DNA from: Stenotrophomonas acidaminiphila
GTDB taxonomy: Bacteria; Pseudomonadota; Gammaproteobacteria; Xanthomonadales; Xanthomonadaceae
Assembly (NCBI RefSeq): GCF_001431595.1
Contig: NZ_LDJO01000022.1
Location: 48,021 to 112,020 of the forward strand
Direction of reading: 5' to 3'
DNA length: 64,000 nt
Within the stretch, counting starts at the first letter, position 1, and every line of letters begins with the position of its first letter. Positions 16,498 through 24,046 of this stretch are shown one piece after another. Below the pieces are notes generated by a model. The model was not told where the DNA came from. It made no database searches and saw nothing but the letters and a program-made list of their open reading frames with translations. Both the position numbers and the translations under genes were made by a program.

Positions 16498-17275
16498 CGC
16501 TGCGCGCCCCCGCTTTCAACTCGTCCTTCATCTTTTTCAGCGCATAGCCTGCGAATCCGTCCGACGATTTTCTGGAAATATCACCGCCCTCATGAAACCG
16601 GTGTTTTGAGAACCATTCACTTGAAAACTTCTCGACGATGACCGACGCCTCTCGGGTGTGGGTCTCCAGAGCCGCATTGAACTGGGCCGACTGATTCATC
16701 GTCGCAAAGCGCATTCCATCGCCAAGCTGGGTGTTCACGACCTTGCTCAGGAAATACTGCAGCCCTTCATTGGCCAGCCGGGCAAAGAATCGCCGGGAGA
16801 AGTCGCCAAACTCCTTCGGCTTTCCCAAGTCTGCGAGCGCCGCCCGCATCGTGTCCGGGTCGGACGAAAAGAGCGATTGCAGTTTGGGCGCGAGGACATC
16901 GTTGACGGCACCGACGATGGCCCGATTGGCAAGGCCTCCGAGGTCGGATCGCTGGCCATTGCCCTCTACGCGCCGATCCAGTGCTTCGGTGATCGCCGTG
17001 GTCACATCGATGAGGGAGGGGTCGGCAGGTAGATGGATGCCCGCTGCCGCAAGGTGCTGGTGGATATCGGGCTTCTTGGCGGCAATGGCCATCTGGGTCA
17101 TCAGCCAAACGGCCTCGGTGTAGCCCACATCGTCCATCACGAAGGAGAAGGCCTTTTCGGCCGCCGTGATGGTGGCATTGGCGATTTGGGAGACGTCAGC
17201 ACCGGCGGCGATCAGTTCGACGACCTCCTTCCACGCCTTCGTTCTTGGCAGTACCCCGAGCCGAACGTGTCCCAT
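16487..17275 (-). CDS. Conserved Met-Gly-starting protein, partner of the QueC-like enzyme
   Basis: 262 residues with no family I can name. It starts MGHVRLG, so removal of Met would expose an N-terminal glycine. N-terminal third: TKAWKEVVELIAAGADVSQIAN, then an Ala-rich helical region and alternating helices to a basic C-terminus (FAGYALKKMKDEL). No signal peptide or membrane segment. It lies 35 bp after the LexA-like gene and overlaps the QueC-like gene, implying equal expression and likely complex formation. As QueC-like Cap9 is reported to attach a deazaguanine to a protein N-terminus, this could be the substrate; that is inference. Confidence 0.65.
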   Translation of the reverse strand: MGHVRLGVLPRTKAWKEVVELIAAGADVSQIANATITAAEKAFSFVMDDVGYTEAVWLMTQMAIAAKKPDIHQHLAAAGIHLPADPSLIDVTTAITEALDRRVEGNGQRSDLGGLANRAIVGAVNDVLAPKLQSLFSSDPDTMRAALADLGKPKEFGDFSRRFFARLANEGLQYFLSKVVNTQLGDGMRFATMNQSAQFNAALETHTREASVIVEKFSSEWFSKHRFHEGGDISRKSSDGFAGYALKKMKDELKAGARSDAR

Positions 17276-17310
17276 CCAGGATTCCCCTTGTTGAAATCAA
17301 AGCATCGCGG

Positions 17311-17544
17311 TCATTCGTTGCGCTTCACGATCACGATGCTCCGTGCCTTTTTTTCTTCTTTCCTCAAATACCCCTTGCGTACCAACTGCGCGATTTGTTC
17401 ATGAGCGCTGGCGTGGCTGATGCCCAGGGCTTCGGCCAATTCCTTGACGGTGGGCGGCAGGCCCGTGTTGTCGAGGATTTGGCAAATCGCCCTCAGCGTT
17501 CTTGCCTGCGGCTCCGTAATGCCTTCGGTCTTTCGCTTGCTCAT
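17311..17544 (-). CDS. LexA-type winged-helix repressor lacking the peptidase domain
   Basis: 77 residues from MSKRKTEG, chosen because GGCGAGGAG precedes this ATG. It is a stand-alone LexA N-terminal DNA-binding domain: ARTLRAICQILDNTGLPPTVKEL, ALGISHASAHEQIAQLVRKGYL, and a beta wing (KARSIVIVK). Full LexA is about 200 residues with a self-cleaving C-terminal domain, which is absent, so derepression cannot work by RecA-stimulated self-cleavage. It is first in the operon with the Met-Gly and QueC-like proteins. A 22-bp palindrome sits in its promoter and is the obvious binding site. Confidence 0.8.
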   Translation of the reverse strand: MSKRKTEGITEPQARTLRAICQILDNTGLPPTVKELAEALGISHASAHEQIAQLVRKGYLRKEEKKARSIVIVKRNE

Positions 17545-17569
17545 GGCATTGCTCCTCGCCGATTTGGAC

Positions 17570-17598
17570 AATATATGACCTGATGAACATCAGGTCAA
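17570..17598 (-). promoter_or_regulatory. Sigma70-type promoter with a 22-bp palindromic operator in the spacer
   Basis: On the minus strand: TTGACC (17598-17593), a 17-bp spacer, TATATT (17575-17570). The palindrome TGACCTGATG-aa-CATCAGGTCA (17576-17597, arms perfect over 10 bp) fills the spacer and covers most of the -35. Transcription would start near 17563, 19 bp before the LexA-like ATG. A repressor bound here would exclude RNA polymerase, so autoregulation by the LexA-like protein is likely. Confidence 0.8.
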
Positions 17599-17633
17599 TG
17601 GAGGCGACCCAACGCAGAAAATCTCTGGCCTGA

Positions 17634-18356
17634 CTACGGGCGCGAGGAGCGACGCCAGTCCCAAGGGGCTATCGGATCGGCATCGCGCCACAGCCCGGCG
17701 TGGCGGCCGCGCGCCTCCTGCTCAGCGAACTCGTAGGCACCGGCATCCTCGGCGGACTGCTCCCGTGCGTACTGGCGGTACCACCAAGCCATCCCGGTTG
17801 TGATCTGTGCCAGCCCTGCGTCCAGTGTCTTCGGACACGTGCGTGCGGTGCAGGAGGGGTCGGCGACCAGTACCTTGCCAACAAGCCGCCCGTAGCGGTC
17901 GCGCTTGCTGCTCATCACGACGACGTCTTTGCCGAACACGAGGTCGGACATCGACGCCTTGGATCGCTGCCCGAATGCCTGCTTCTTCTCCGGCGCATCG
18001 ATCCCTGCCACCCGGATCTTGTGCTGCGTCCTATCCGCATCGAGGACGGTGACCGTGTCGCCGTCGGCCACGCCAACCACTCGACCAGTGATGGTCTCCG
18101 CCCTGGCACTCCACGCCGCCAGGGCGATCAACGTCGCCCAGAAAAATCTCCTCGAAATCTCGCTCTCCCTATCTGATGCACGCTGAAACGGGATACCCCG
18201 ACCGCCCTGTGTGCATATTCTTCGTAACGGTCTGACAACTTTACTGGCTACCGAAATGACCGTCGAACAAACACTCCCTGAATTGATGTCCCCGCGACAA
18301 CGGGCACGCGAGGCCGCAGAAATCATCGCGGCCGCCATCGCGCGCTTGCATTCCAC
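17634..18356 (-). CDS. Thermonuclease (SNase) family protein with signal peptide
   Basis: The SNase-like fold is clear: GRVVGVADGDTVTV, IRVAGIDAPEK and KRDRYGRLVG carry the calcium-binding Asp residues and catalytic Arg/Glu positions of staphylococcal nuclease. A hydrophobic signal segment (RRFFWATLIALAAWSARA) directly precedes the domain, so the enzyme is exported. The longest frame gives 240 residues, but the first 65 look non-coding and no ATG, GTG or TTG sits well just before the signal peptide; an ATT near 18150 is possible. SNase genes of this type are common on conjugative and integrative elements. It is transcribed away from prophage B. Confidence 0.75.
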   Translation of the reverse strand: MECKRAMAAAMISAASRARCRGDINSGSVCSTVISVASKVVRPLRRICTQGGRGIPFQRASDRESEISRRFFWATLIALAAWSARAETITGRVVGVADGDTVTVLDADRTQHKIRVAGIDAPEKKQAFGQRSKASMSDLVFGKDVVVMSSKRDRYGRLVGKVLVADPSCTARTCPKTLDAGLAQITTGMAWWYRQYAREQSAEDAGAYEFAEQEARGRHAGLWRDADPIAPWDWRRSSRP

Positions 18357-18444
18357 GCGTCCACAAGACAGCGATATTTCACTTGGCTTCTCGGCACCCG
18401 AGCGCGTTCATACAAACCCCTCTGCAGAAGGAGTTTTCAAGTGA
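18256..18444 (+). CDS. Small conserved protein upstream of the DUF2924 gene
   Basis: 62 residues from MTVEQTLPEL. An Ala/Arg-rich amphipathic helix (RQRAREAAEIIAAAIARL) is the only clear feature; the C-terminus overlaps the DUF2924 start by 4 bp. The promoter-like element at 18382-18408 lies inside the 3' end of this gene, so the DUF2924-recombinase pair may have its own transcript. Function unknown. Confidence 0.55.
   Translation: MTVEQTLPELMSPRQRAREAAEIIAAAIARLHSTRPQDSDISLGFSAPERVHTNPSAEGVFK
18382..18408 (+). promoter_or_regulatory. Shared promoter-like element, copy 1 (before DUF2924-recombinase)
   Basis: CTTGGCTT (18382-18389), exactly 13 bp, CGCGTT (18403-18408), then CAT. Seen as a promoter this is TTGGCT, a 17-bp spacer and GTTCAT, with the DUF2924 GTG 32 bp further on. 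The same two blocks with identical spacing precede three other genes of this prophage (32778, 33455 and 33758, minus strand). Confidence 0.6.
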
Positions 18445-18902
18445 ACGCACCAATAACACCACCCTCTCTGGCGGCGCAAATCGCCAATCTGCCCAAACTG
18501 GCCATGAAAGATTTGTGGGCGGTTTGGGACAAGTATTTCCCGCAGCGACCACCCCACCATAACCGGGCCTATGTCGAAGGCCGCGTCGCCTACAAGATTC
18601 AGGAGGAGGCACTGGGCACCACGCTGCTCGTGCAGACGCAAATGGCACGGATCGGCGAAGCTCAATCCAACATCAAGACGCAGCGCGGCGTCGAAGTCCA
18701 GGTCATTCCCGGCACGGTGCTGGTGCGGGAATTCGACAACCGCGAACACCGCGTCACCGCGCAGGCGGACGGCTCCTTTGAATACGAAGGCCGCCGCTTC
18801 AAGAGCTTGTCGGGAGTCGCCCGCCACATCACCGGCACCCAGTGGTCAGGGCCGCTGTTTTTCGGAATCACCAAGAACAAACAGAAGCGAGGTGCCAAAT
18901 GA
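18441..18902 (+). CDS. DUF2924 domain protein
   Basis: 153 residues, GTG start with AGAAGGAG upstream. The N-terminus (LPKLAMKDLWAVWDKYF, then RVAYKIQEEALG) is typical of DUF2924, a family usually encoded directly before a large serine recombinase in prophages and integrative elements. The C-terminal half (GTVLVREFDNREHRVTAQ, FKSLSGVARHITGTQWSGP) resembles a small beta-rich DNA-associated domain. It overlaps the recombinase start by 4 bp. Probably helps or regulates recombination; not proven. Confidence 0.8.
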   Translation: MNAPITPPSLAAQIANLPKLAMKDLWAVWDKYFPQRPPHHNRAYVEGRVAYKIQEEALGTTLLVQTQMARIGEAQSNIKTQRGVEVQVIPGTVLVREFDNREHRVTAQADGSFEYEGRRFKSLSGVARHITGTQWSGPLFFGITKNKQKRGAK

Positions 18903-20266
18903 ACGCCGTCGTGACCAAGAAGCGCTGCGCGGTCTACACCCGCGTCTCCACGGACGAGCGCCTCGACCAGTCCTTCAACTCCCTCGACGCCCAGCGCGAG
19001 GCAGGCCAAGCCTACATCGTGAGCCAGCGCGCCGAGGGCTGGTTGCCGGTGGGCGACGACTACGACGACGGGGGGTACTCGGGCGGCAACATGGAGCGCC
19101 CGGCCTTGAAGCGCCTGATGGCCGACATCATCGCCGACCAGATCGACATCGTGGTCGTCTACAAGATCGACCGCCTGACACGCAGCCTGACCGACTTTGC
19201 CAAGCTGGTGGACGTCTTCGAGCGCCACAAGGTGTCGTTCGTGTCGGTCACCCAGCAATTCAACACCACCACGTCGATGGGGCGGCTGATGTTGAACATC
19301 CTGCTGTCCTTCGCCCAGTTCGAGCGCGAGGTCACCGGCGAGCGCATCCGCGACAAGATCGCCGCCAGCAAGCGCAAGGGCCTGTGGATGGGCGGTTACA
19401 CCCCGCTGGGCTACGAGGTCAAAGACCGCAAGCTGGTCATCGAGGAGAAGGATGCCGAGACCATCCGGCGCATCTTCACCCGCTTCACCGAAACGCGCTG
19501 CATCACGGACATCATCCGCGAGATGGCCCTGGAGGGAATCACCACCAAGCCCAACCGGCTGAAGGACGGCAGCGTGCGCAACGGCACGCCGATGGACAAG
19601 AAGTACATCTCCAAGGTGCTGCGCAATCCGATCTACGTTGGCGAAATCCGCCACAAGGGGACGGTGTTTGCTGGACAGCACGAGCCGATCATCACCCGTC
19701 AGTTGTGGGATCGGGTGCAGAACATTTTGTCTGAGGACGCGCACCAGCGCATGGGCAAGACCCAGACCCGGCACAAGACCGACGCGTTGTTGCGCGGCCT
19801 GATGTACGGCACTGATGGTGGCAAGTACCACATCACCTACAGCAAGAAGCCCTCGGGCAAGAAGTACCGCTACTACATCCCCAAGGCGGACAGCCGCTAC
19901 GGCTACCGCAGCAGCGCCACCGGGATGATCCCGGCCGACCAGATCGAGGAAGTGGTGGTGAACCTGCTGGTGGGTGCGCTCCAGTCGCCCGAAAGCATCC
20001 AAGGGGTCTGGAACACGGTGCGCGGCAGGTATCCGGAGATCGACGAGCCGACCACCGTGCTGGCCATGCGCCGCCTCGGGGAGGTCTGGAAGCAGTTGTT
20101 CCCCGCTGAGCAGGTGCGGCTGGTCAACCTGCTGATCGAGCGCGTCCAGCTCCTCTCCGATGGTGTCGACATCGTCTGGCGCGAGTCGGGATGGCGGGAG
20201 CTGGCCGGTGAGTTGCAGGCGGACAGCATTGGGGGCGAGCTGCTGGAAATGGAGGTGGCCCCATGA
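18899..20266 (+). CDS. Large serine recombinase (phage integrase-type)
   Basis: 455 residues. The N-terminal resolvase domain starts CAVYTRVSTDERLDQSFNSL, where the Ser of TRVST is the nucleophile; conserved Args follow in YKIDRLTRSL and FEREVTGERIRDK. The recombinase domain follows (about 170-270, GYEVKDRKLVIEE, SKVLRNPIYVGEI). The C-terminus has no obvious zinc-ribbon cysteines, unlike many large serine integrases. It is coupled to DUF2924 before and a KorB-like protein after. It is the best candidate for prophage B integration and excision, but no attachment sites could be identified. Confidence 0.88.
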   Translation: MNAVVTKKRCAVYTRVSTDERLDQSFNSLDAQREAGQAYIVSQRAEGWLPVGDDYDDGGYSGGNMERPALKRLMADIIADQIDIVVVYKIDRLTRSLTDFAKLVDVFERHKVSFVSVTQQFNTTTSMGRLMLNILLSFAQFEREVTGERIRDKIAASKRKGLWMGGYTPLGYEVKDRKLVIEEKDAETIRRIFTRFTETRCITDIIREMALEGITTKPNRLKDGSVRNGTPMDKKYISKVLRNPIYVGEIRHKGTVFAGQHEPIITRQLWDRVQNILSEDAHQRMGKTQTRHKTDALLRGLMYGTDGGKYHITYSKKPSGKKYRYYIPKADSRYGYRSSATGMIPADQIEEVVVNLLVGALQSPESIQGVWNTVRGRYPEIDEPTTVLAMRRLGEVWKQLFPAEQVRLVNLLIERVQLLSDGVDIVWRESGWRELAGELQADSIGGELLEMEVAP

Positions 20267-20739
20267 ACCGCTCGTCCAAGAAGCTGGTCGGCGATGGCAA
20301 ACCCCACGAGCGCCGCCACCCGCTGGAGGGCGGCGGTGTCCGGATCACGACTTTCGTGCCCTTCCATTTCAAGAAGCGCGGCATCAAGAAGGTGATCGTC
20401 GCACCGGAAGGCGTCAGCCAGCCGATTGCCGTCACCGATACCCCGGTGCTCACCCCCGAACAGGATCGCCCGCTACTCAAGGCACTGGGGCGCGGCATCT
20501 ACTGGCAGCAGTTGATCGACAACGGGACGGTGGCCAGCGGCACCGAGATCGCTGAACGGGAGTGTATCCACCGTTCCACGGTCAACGATCTGCTGCGGCT
20601 GGCGCTTCTCGCCCCCGACATCATCCAGGCCGCCTACGAAGGACGGCTGCCTCGGGCAGTGTCTTTGGAAGCCATCCTGCGGGCCAAGGTGCCCTTGGAC
20701 TGGAATGAGCAACGCCGGTTGATCGCGTCCCTCGGGTAG
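20263..20739 (+). CDS. Hypothetical HTH protein downstream of the recombinase
   Basis: 158 residues, overlapping the recombinase stop by 4 bp. The first 70 residues are basic with a beta strand pattern (GGVRITTFVPFHFKKRGIKKV). The C-terminal half holds an HTH-like segment (SGTEIAERECIHRSTVNDLLRLALLAPDI) with a ParB/KorB-type flavour. Coupled translation suggests it works with the recombinase, possibly as a recombination directionality factor; this is a guess from position. Confidence 0.6.
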   Translation: MNRSSKKLVGDGKPHERRHPLEGGGVRITTFVPFHFKKRGIKKVIVAPEGVSQPIAVTDTPVLTPEQDRPLLKALGRGIYWQQLIDNGTVASGTEIAERECIHRSTVNDLLRLALLAPDIIQAAYEGRLPRAVSLEAILRAKVPLDWNEQRRLIASLG

Positions 20740-20765
20740 CGGGGGTCTCGCAGAAATATTTCTCG

Positions 20766-20803
20766 GCTACGCCAAAAGTAGCTGTTGCTACGCCGGATGT
20801 AGC
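20766..20803 (+). promoter_or_regulatory. Tandem dyad sites upstream of the early operon
   Basis: Two copies of GCTAC-GCC(N4)-GTAGC (20766-20782 and 20787-20803), each with 5-bp inverted arms, start 21 bp apart, two helical turns. They lie in the 158-bp gap before the early operon, a layout typical of operator pairs for a dimeric phage regulator. Confidence 0.55.
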
Positions 20804-20897
20804 GCCTTCCCCGATGAAGGCGTGAACCGGCATCAACGGTCAGTACAGGACTGGCCACCGGTCGCGCCCCAATCCCTGAACGGGAAGGAGCACGGCA

Positions 20898-21209
20898 ATG
20901 GCCTATTCAATGGCACTGTCAGGAGGCTTCGGTGGCACACCGGGCCTCAATTCCGGCGTCGGATTCAGTTCGACGCCCACCCCTGAATCAGCAGCGCTGT
21001 CCCAGCGGCGATTCCTCAGCGAGGTCGAGCTCGCCAATCGCTGGGGCATGTCCCCGAAGACGCTCACGCGTTGGCGCGGCATGGGTCGGGGCCCTGTCTT
21101 CAACAAGTTTTCGAAGAAGGTGGCCTATCCCCTCGACGGCGAGAACGGCGTGCTCGATTACGAGAAGCGTCACGTCTACGCCTCGACGTCCGAACGTGTG
21201 CCGGTTTGA
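20898..21209 (+). CDS. Helix-turn-helix protein, first gene of early operon
   Basis: 103 residues, GGGAAGGAG upstream. A Gly/Ser/Pro-rich N-terminus (first 35 residues) is followed by an HTH (LSEVELANRWGMSPKTLTRWRGMGRGP) and a short wing (KFSKKVAYPLDG). It resembles small excisionase-like or AlpA-like phage DNA-binding proteins. The tandem dyads 95 bp upstream are candidate sites. It may be the lysis-lysogeny or early regulator, as no CI-like repressor is recognisable in the window. Confidence 0.65.
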   Translation: MAYSMALSGGFGGTPGLNSGVGFSSTPTPESAALSQRRFLSEVELANRWGMSPKTLTRWRGMGRGPVFNKFSKKVAYPLDGENGVLDYEKRHVYASTSERVPV

Positions 21210-21220
21210 GGAGAGCAGCC

Positions 21221-21703
21221 ATGAAAGAACTGACTCTCTACCCGGCCGACCTCGCGAGCATGACCGTCGCTCAACTGGCGGCCGCGCCGATCCAGGATTT
21301 GTTGGACGCCGAGCGCAATGTCGATGAGGCCATCGCGTTTCTCAAGCCACTGCGCGCCAAGCTGGATGCCGCCAAGCTCCAGCGCTACGGCGAGCAGGCC
21401 CGTACTGCACTGCGTGACTCCGGTCGCGATTTCGGCACCGCCCACGTCAACGACGGCGCACTGCACGTCAAGTACGAGCTCCCCAAGAAGGTGACCTGGA
21501 GCCAGACCATCCTCAAGGAGATGGCCGAGCGCATCGTCGCCTCAGGCGACAAGGTCGAGGACTACATCGACGTCAAGTTGTCGGTTTCCGAGTCCCGCTA
21601 CACCAACTGGCCCACGGCGCTGCAGGAGCAGTTTGCGACTGCGCGCACGGTCGAGGAAGGCAAGCCGACCATCACCCTGACGCTCGATGGGGGTGCGGCA
21701 TGA
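21221..21703 (+). CDS. Hypothetical early phage protein
   Basis: 160 residues from MKELTLYPAD; GAGGAGAG precedes the ATG. Mostly helical and charged, with YELPKKVTWSQTILKEM near the middle. No motif I recognise. It overlaps the Sak4-like ATPase start by 4 bp and so belongs to the recombination module. Confidence 0.65.
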   Translation: MKELTLYPADLASMTVAQLAAAPIQDLLDAERNVDEAIAFLKPLRAKLDAAKLQRYGEQARTALRDSGRDFGTAHVNDGALHVKYELPKKVTWSQTILKEMAERIVASGDKVEDYIDVKLSVSESRYTNWPTALQEQFATARTVEEGKPTITLTLDGGAA

Positions 21704-22548
21704 AAAAGCTACCCATCGTGTCCGCCATCGAGCGGATGGCCGAGCGCAAGGGCGTGAAGCTGCTCATGCTGGGCAAGTCCGGCATCGGCAAGACCACCCG
21801 GCTCAAAGACCTCGACCCTGCCACCACGCTGTTCCTCGACATCGAGGCCGGTGACTTGGCGGTGGCCGATTGGCCGGGAGACACCATCCGCCCAGCATCG
21901 TGGCCGGAGAGCCGCGACTTCTTCGTGTTCCTCGCGGGCCCGGACAAGTCGCTGCCGCCGGAGAGCGCGTTCTCGCAGGCGCACTACGACCACGTCATCG
22001 AGAAGTTTGGCGACCCGGCGCAACTCGACCGCTACCAGACCTTTTTCCTCGACTCAATCACGCAGTTGTCACGGCAGTGTTTTGCGTGGTGCAAGACGCA
22101 GCCGGGTGCCGTAAGCGACCGTTCCGGCAAGCCCGATCTGCGCGCGGCCTATGGCCTGCTCGGCCAGGAAATGATCAGCGCGTTGACCCACCTGCAGCAC
22201 GCACGCGGCAAGAACGTGGTGTTCGTGGCGATCCTCGACGAACGCCTCGATGACTACAACCGCAAGGTGTTCGTCCCGCAGATCGAAGGCAGCAAGACCA
22301 GCATGGAGCTGCCCGGCATCGTCGACGAGGTCGTGACGCTGGCCGAGATCAAGGCCGAGGACGGCAGTACCTACCGCGCCTTCGTCACGCACACCGTCAA
22401 TCCCTACGGCTTTCCGGCCAAAGACCGCAGCGGTCGCCTCGACCTGCTGGAGCCGCCGCATCTCGGCGCGCTGATCGCCAAGTGCGCGGGCGCAGCCATC
22501 ACGCCCGCCAGCGCCGCCACCACGACCCCCACTGAATCCCAGGAGTAA
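21700..22548 (+). CDS. Sak4-like phage recombination ATPase
   Basis: 282 residues. Walker A GKSGIGKTT is near residue 26, the strand TTLFLDIEAGDLAV follows, and a Walker B-like FFLDSI is at about 115. The AAA/RecA-like core of this size with these motifs is the Sak4 type of single-strand annealing/recombination protein, which in known phages depends on a partner SSB. The next gene is a plausible SSB. Gene order (Sak4, SSB-like, Cas4-like exonuclease nearby) supports a recombination role. Confidence 0.72.
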   Translation: MKKLPIVSAIERMAERKGVKLLMLGKSGIGKTTRLKDLDPATTLFLDIEAGDLAVADWPGDTIRPASWPESRDFFVFLAGPDKSLPPESAFSQAHYDHVIEKFGDPAQLDRYQTFFLDSITQLSRQCFAWCKTQPGAVSDRSGKPDLRAAYGLLGQEMISALTHLQHARGKNVVFVAILDERLDDYNRKVFVPQIEGSKTSMELPGIVDEVVTLAEIKAEDGSTYRAFVTHTVNPYGFPAKDRSGRLDLLEPPHLGALIAKCAGAAITPASAATTTPTESQE

Positions 22549-22553
22549 TCGCC

Positions 22554-23180
22554 ATGTCTTCCAACTACTTTGATTTTCAGGATGCCGATCCCCAACAGTC
22601 CGGCTTCGACCCGATTCCCAAGGGCGTCATCGCGCCGATGCGCATGATCTTGAAGCCGGGCGGCTATGACGATCCTAGCCAGGGCTGGACGGGTGGTTAT
22701 GCCACCCAGTCGTTCGACACCGGCGCGATTTACCTTTCCGCCGAGTTTGTTGTCACCGGCGGTGACTACGCGAAGCGCAAGCTTTGGTCGAACATCGGGC
22801 TGTACTCGCCCAAGGGGCCGACCTGGGGGCAGATGGGGCGCAGCTTCATCCGCGCCGCGCTCAACAGCGCCCGCAACGTCCACCCGCAGGACAACAGCCC
22901 CCAGGCTGCAGCCGCGCGTCGCATCCAAGGCTTCCACGAACTGGATGGCCTGGAGTTCCTCGCCCGCGTCGACATCGAGAAGGACGGCAAGGGCCAAGAC
23001 CGCAACGTGGTCAAGGTCGCGGTCGAACCTGACCACCCCGACTACGCCAAGTTGATGGGTGTGCCGCCCAAGGCTTCGGGCGGCGGCACTTCCGGCGCTC
23101 CGGCGCAGGCAGCGCCCGCGTACCAAGCATCCGCTCCGCAACGCGCCCCCGTGACGGGCAAACCGTCGTGGGCTCAGTGA
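22554..23180 (+). CDS. Candidate phage single-stranded DNA-binding protein
   Basis: 208 residues with a beta-rich core (IYLSAEFVVTGGDYAKRKLWSN) and a C-terminal Pro/Ala linker ending KPSWAQ. It resembles the phage SSB-like family found beside Sak4 ATPases. Assignment rests on the core pattern and position, 5 bp after the Sak4-like gene. It lacks the acidic DDDIPF tail of bacterial SSB. Confidence 0.55.
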   Translation: MSSNYFDFQDADPQQSGFDPIPKGVIAPMRMILKPGGYDDPSQGWTGGYATQSFDTGAIYLSAEFVVTGGDYAKRKLWSNIGLYSPKGPTWGQMGRSFIRAALNSARNVHPQDNSPQAAAARRIQGFHELDGLEFLARVDIEKDGKGQDRNVVKVAVEPDHPDYAKLMGVPPKASGGGTSGAPAQAAPAYQASAPQRAPVTGKPSWAQ

Positions 23181-23191
23181 GGGAGGTCGCC

Positions 23192-24046
23192 ATGAACGCA
23201 TCCATGCTCACCGCCAGCCACTACGGCGTCGTGCATTTCGGCGATCTCGACTGCGAGGCGGTCGTGCTCACCACCGGCGAGCGCGGCTACGTCCGCAAGG
23301 AACTGGCCAAGCTCCTCGGTTTCCACGAATCGCACAAGGGTGGCCGTTTTGCCCGTTTTCTGGCCGAAATCGCGCCTAACTCATTGTCAATGCTGGAGAA
23401 ATCTTCTGGGCCGATTTTGCTGCCATCGGGGCGTCAGACCCAGTTCTTCCCCGCAGGCATCATCGCGGATGTGGCCACCTCCGTGGTGGACGCGGCCATC
23501 GCGGGCACGCTGCACCGCGCTCGGCAGGGCATCGTCGGCAACTGCCTGACGATCATGCGGGCGCTGGCCACCACCGGCGAGGTCGCGCTGATCGACGAGG
23601 CCACCGGCTACCAGCACCACCGCGCACCGGACGCATTGCAGGAACTGATCTCCAAGTTGCTGCGCCAGTCCTGCGCGTCGTGGGAGCGCCGTTTCCACCC
23701 GGACTACTACCGCGCCATTTATCGGTTGTTCGGCTGGAAGTACCAGGGCCACGACCAGAACCCTCCGCACGTCGTCGGCCAGATCACGCTTCGCTGGGTC
23801 TACGGGCCGGTGCTGCCAGAGGACTTGCTGGGCGAGATCCGCAATCGCAAGGGCATCTCGCAGAAGCACCACCAGTGGCTGTCCGATCAGGGACTCGCGC
23901 ATTTGGAATCGCAGATTCACGCGGTCACGGCGATTGCGCGCAGCTCGATGAGCTATCCCGACTTCAAGCGCCGCTGCGAGGCCGCCTTTGCTGGCGCTGC
24001 CCTGCAGTTGGGCCTGCTGCTCGATGAACTCGAGGAGGGGGCGTGA
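23192..24046 (+). CDS. P63C domain phage protein
   Basis: 284 residues from MNASMLTAS (AGGGAGG upstream). The C-terminal half carries the P63C pattern (QELISKLLRQSCASWERRF, YYRAIYRLFGW), a domain found in phage proteins with antirepressor-like partners; the N-terminus (GERGYVRKELAKLLGFHES) is a Bro/antirepressor-like region. Likely a DNA-binding regulator of the early region. It overlaps the next gene by 4 bp. Confidence 0.7.
   Translation: MNASMLTASHYGVVHFGDLDCEAVVLTTGERGYVRKELAKLLGFHESHKGGRFARFLAEIAPNSLSMLEKSSGPILLPSGRQTQFFPAGIIADVATSVVDAAIAGTLHRARQGIVGNCLTIMRALATTGEVALIDEATGYQHHRAPDALQELISKLLRQSCASWERRFHPDYYRAIYRLFGWKYQGHDQNPPHVVGQITLRWVYGPVLPEDLLGEIRNRKGISQKHHQWLSDQGLAHLESQIHAVTAIARSSMSYPDFKRRCEAAFAGAALQLGLLLDELEEGA

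Noticed and set aside
14359..17275. Complete QatABCD or type IV CBASS system
   Set aside because: Only the QueC-like component is recognisable. No QatA-type ATPase, TatD nuclease, CD-NTase or TGT gene is adjacent.
18662..20002. Long open frame antisense to the serine recombinase
   Set aside because: Typical shadow frame in high-GC DNA; low-complexity composition, no motif, no ribosome-binding site, and the sense gene is certain.
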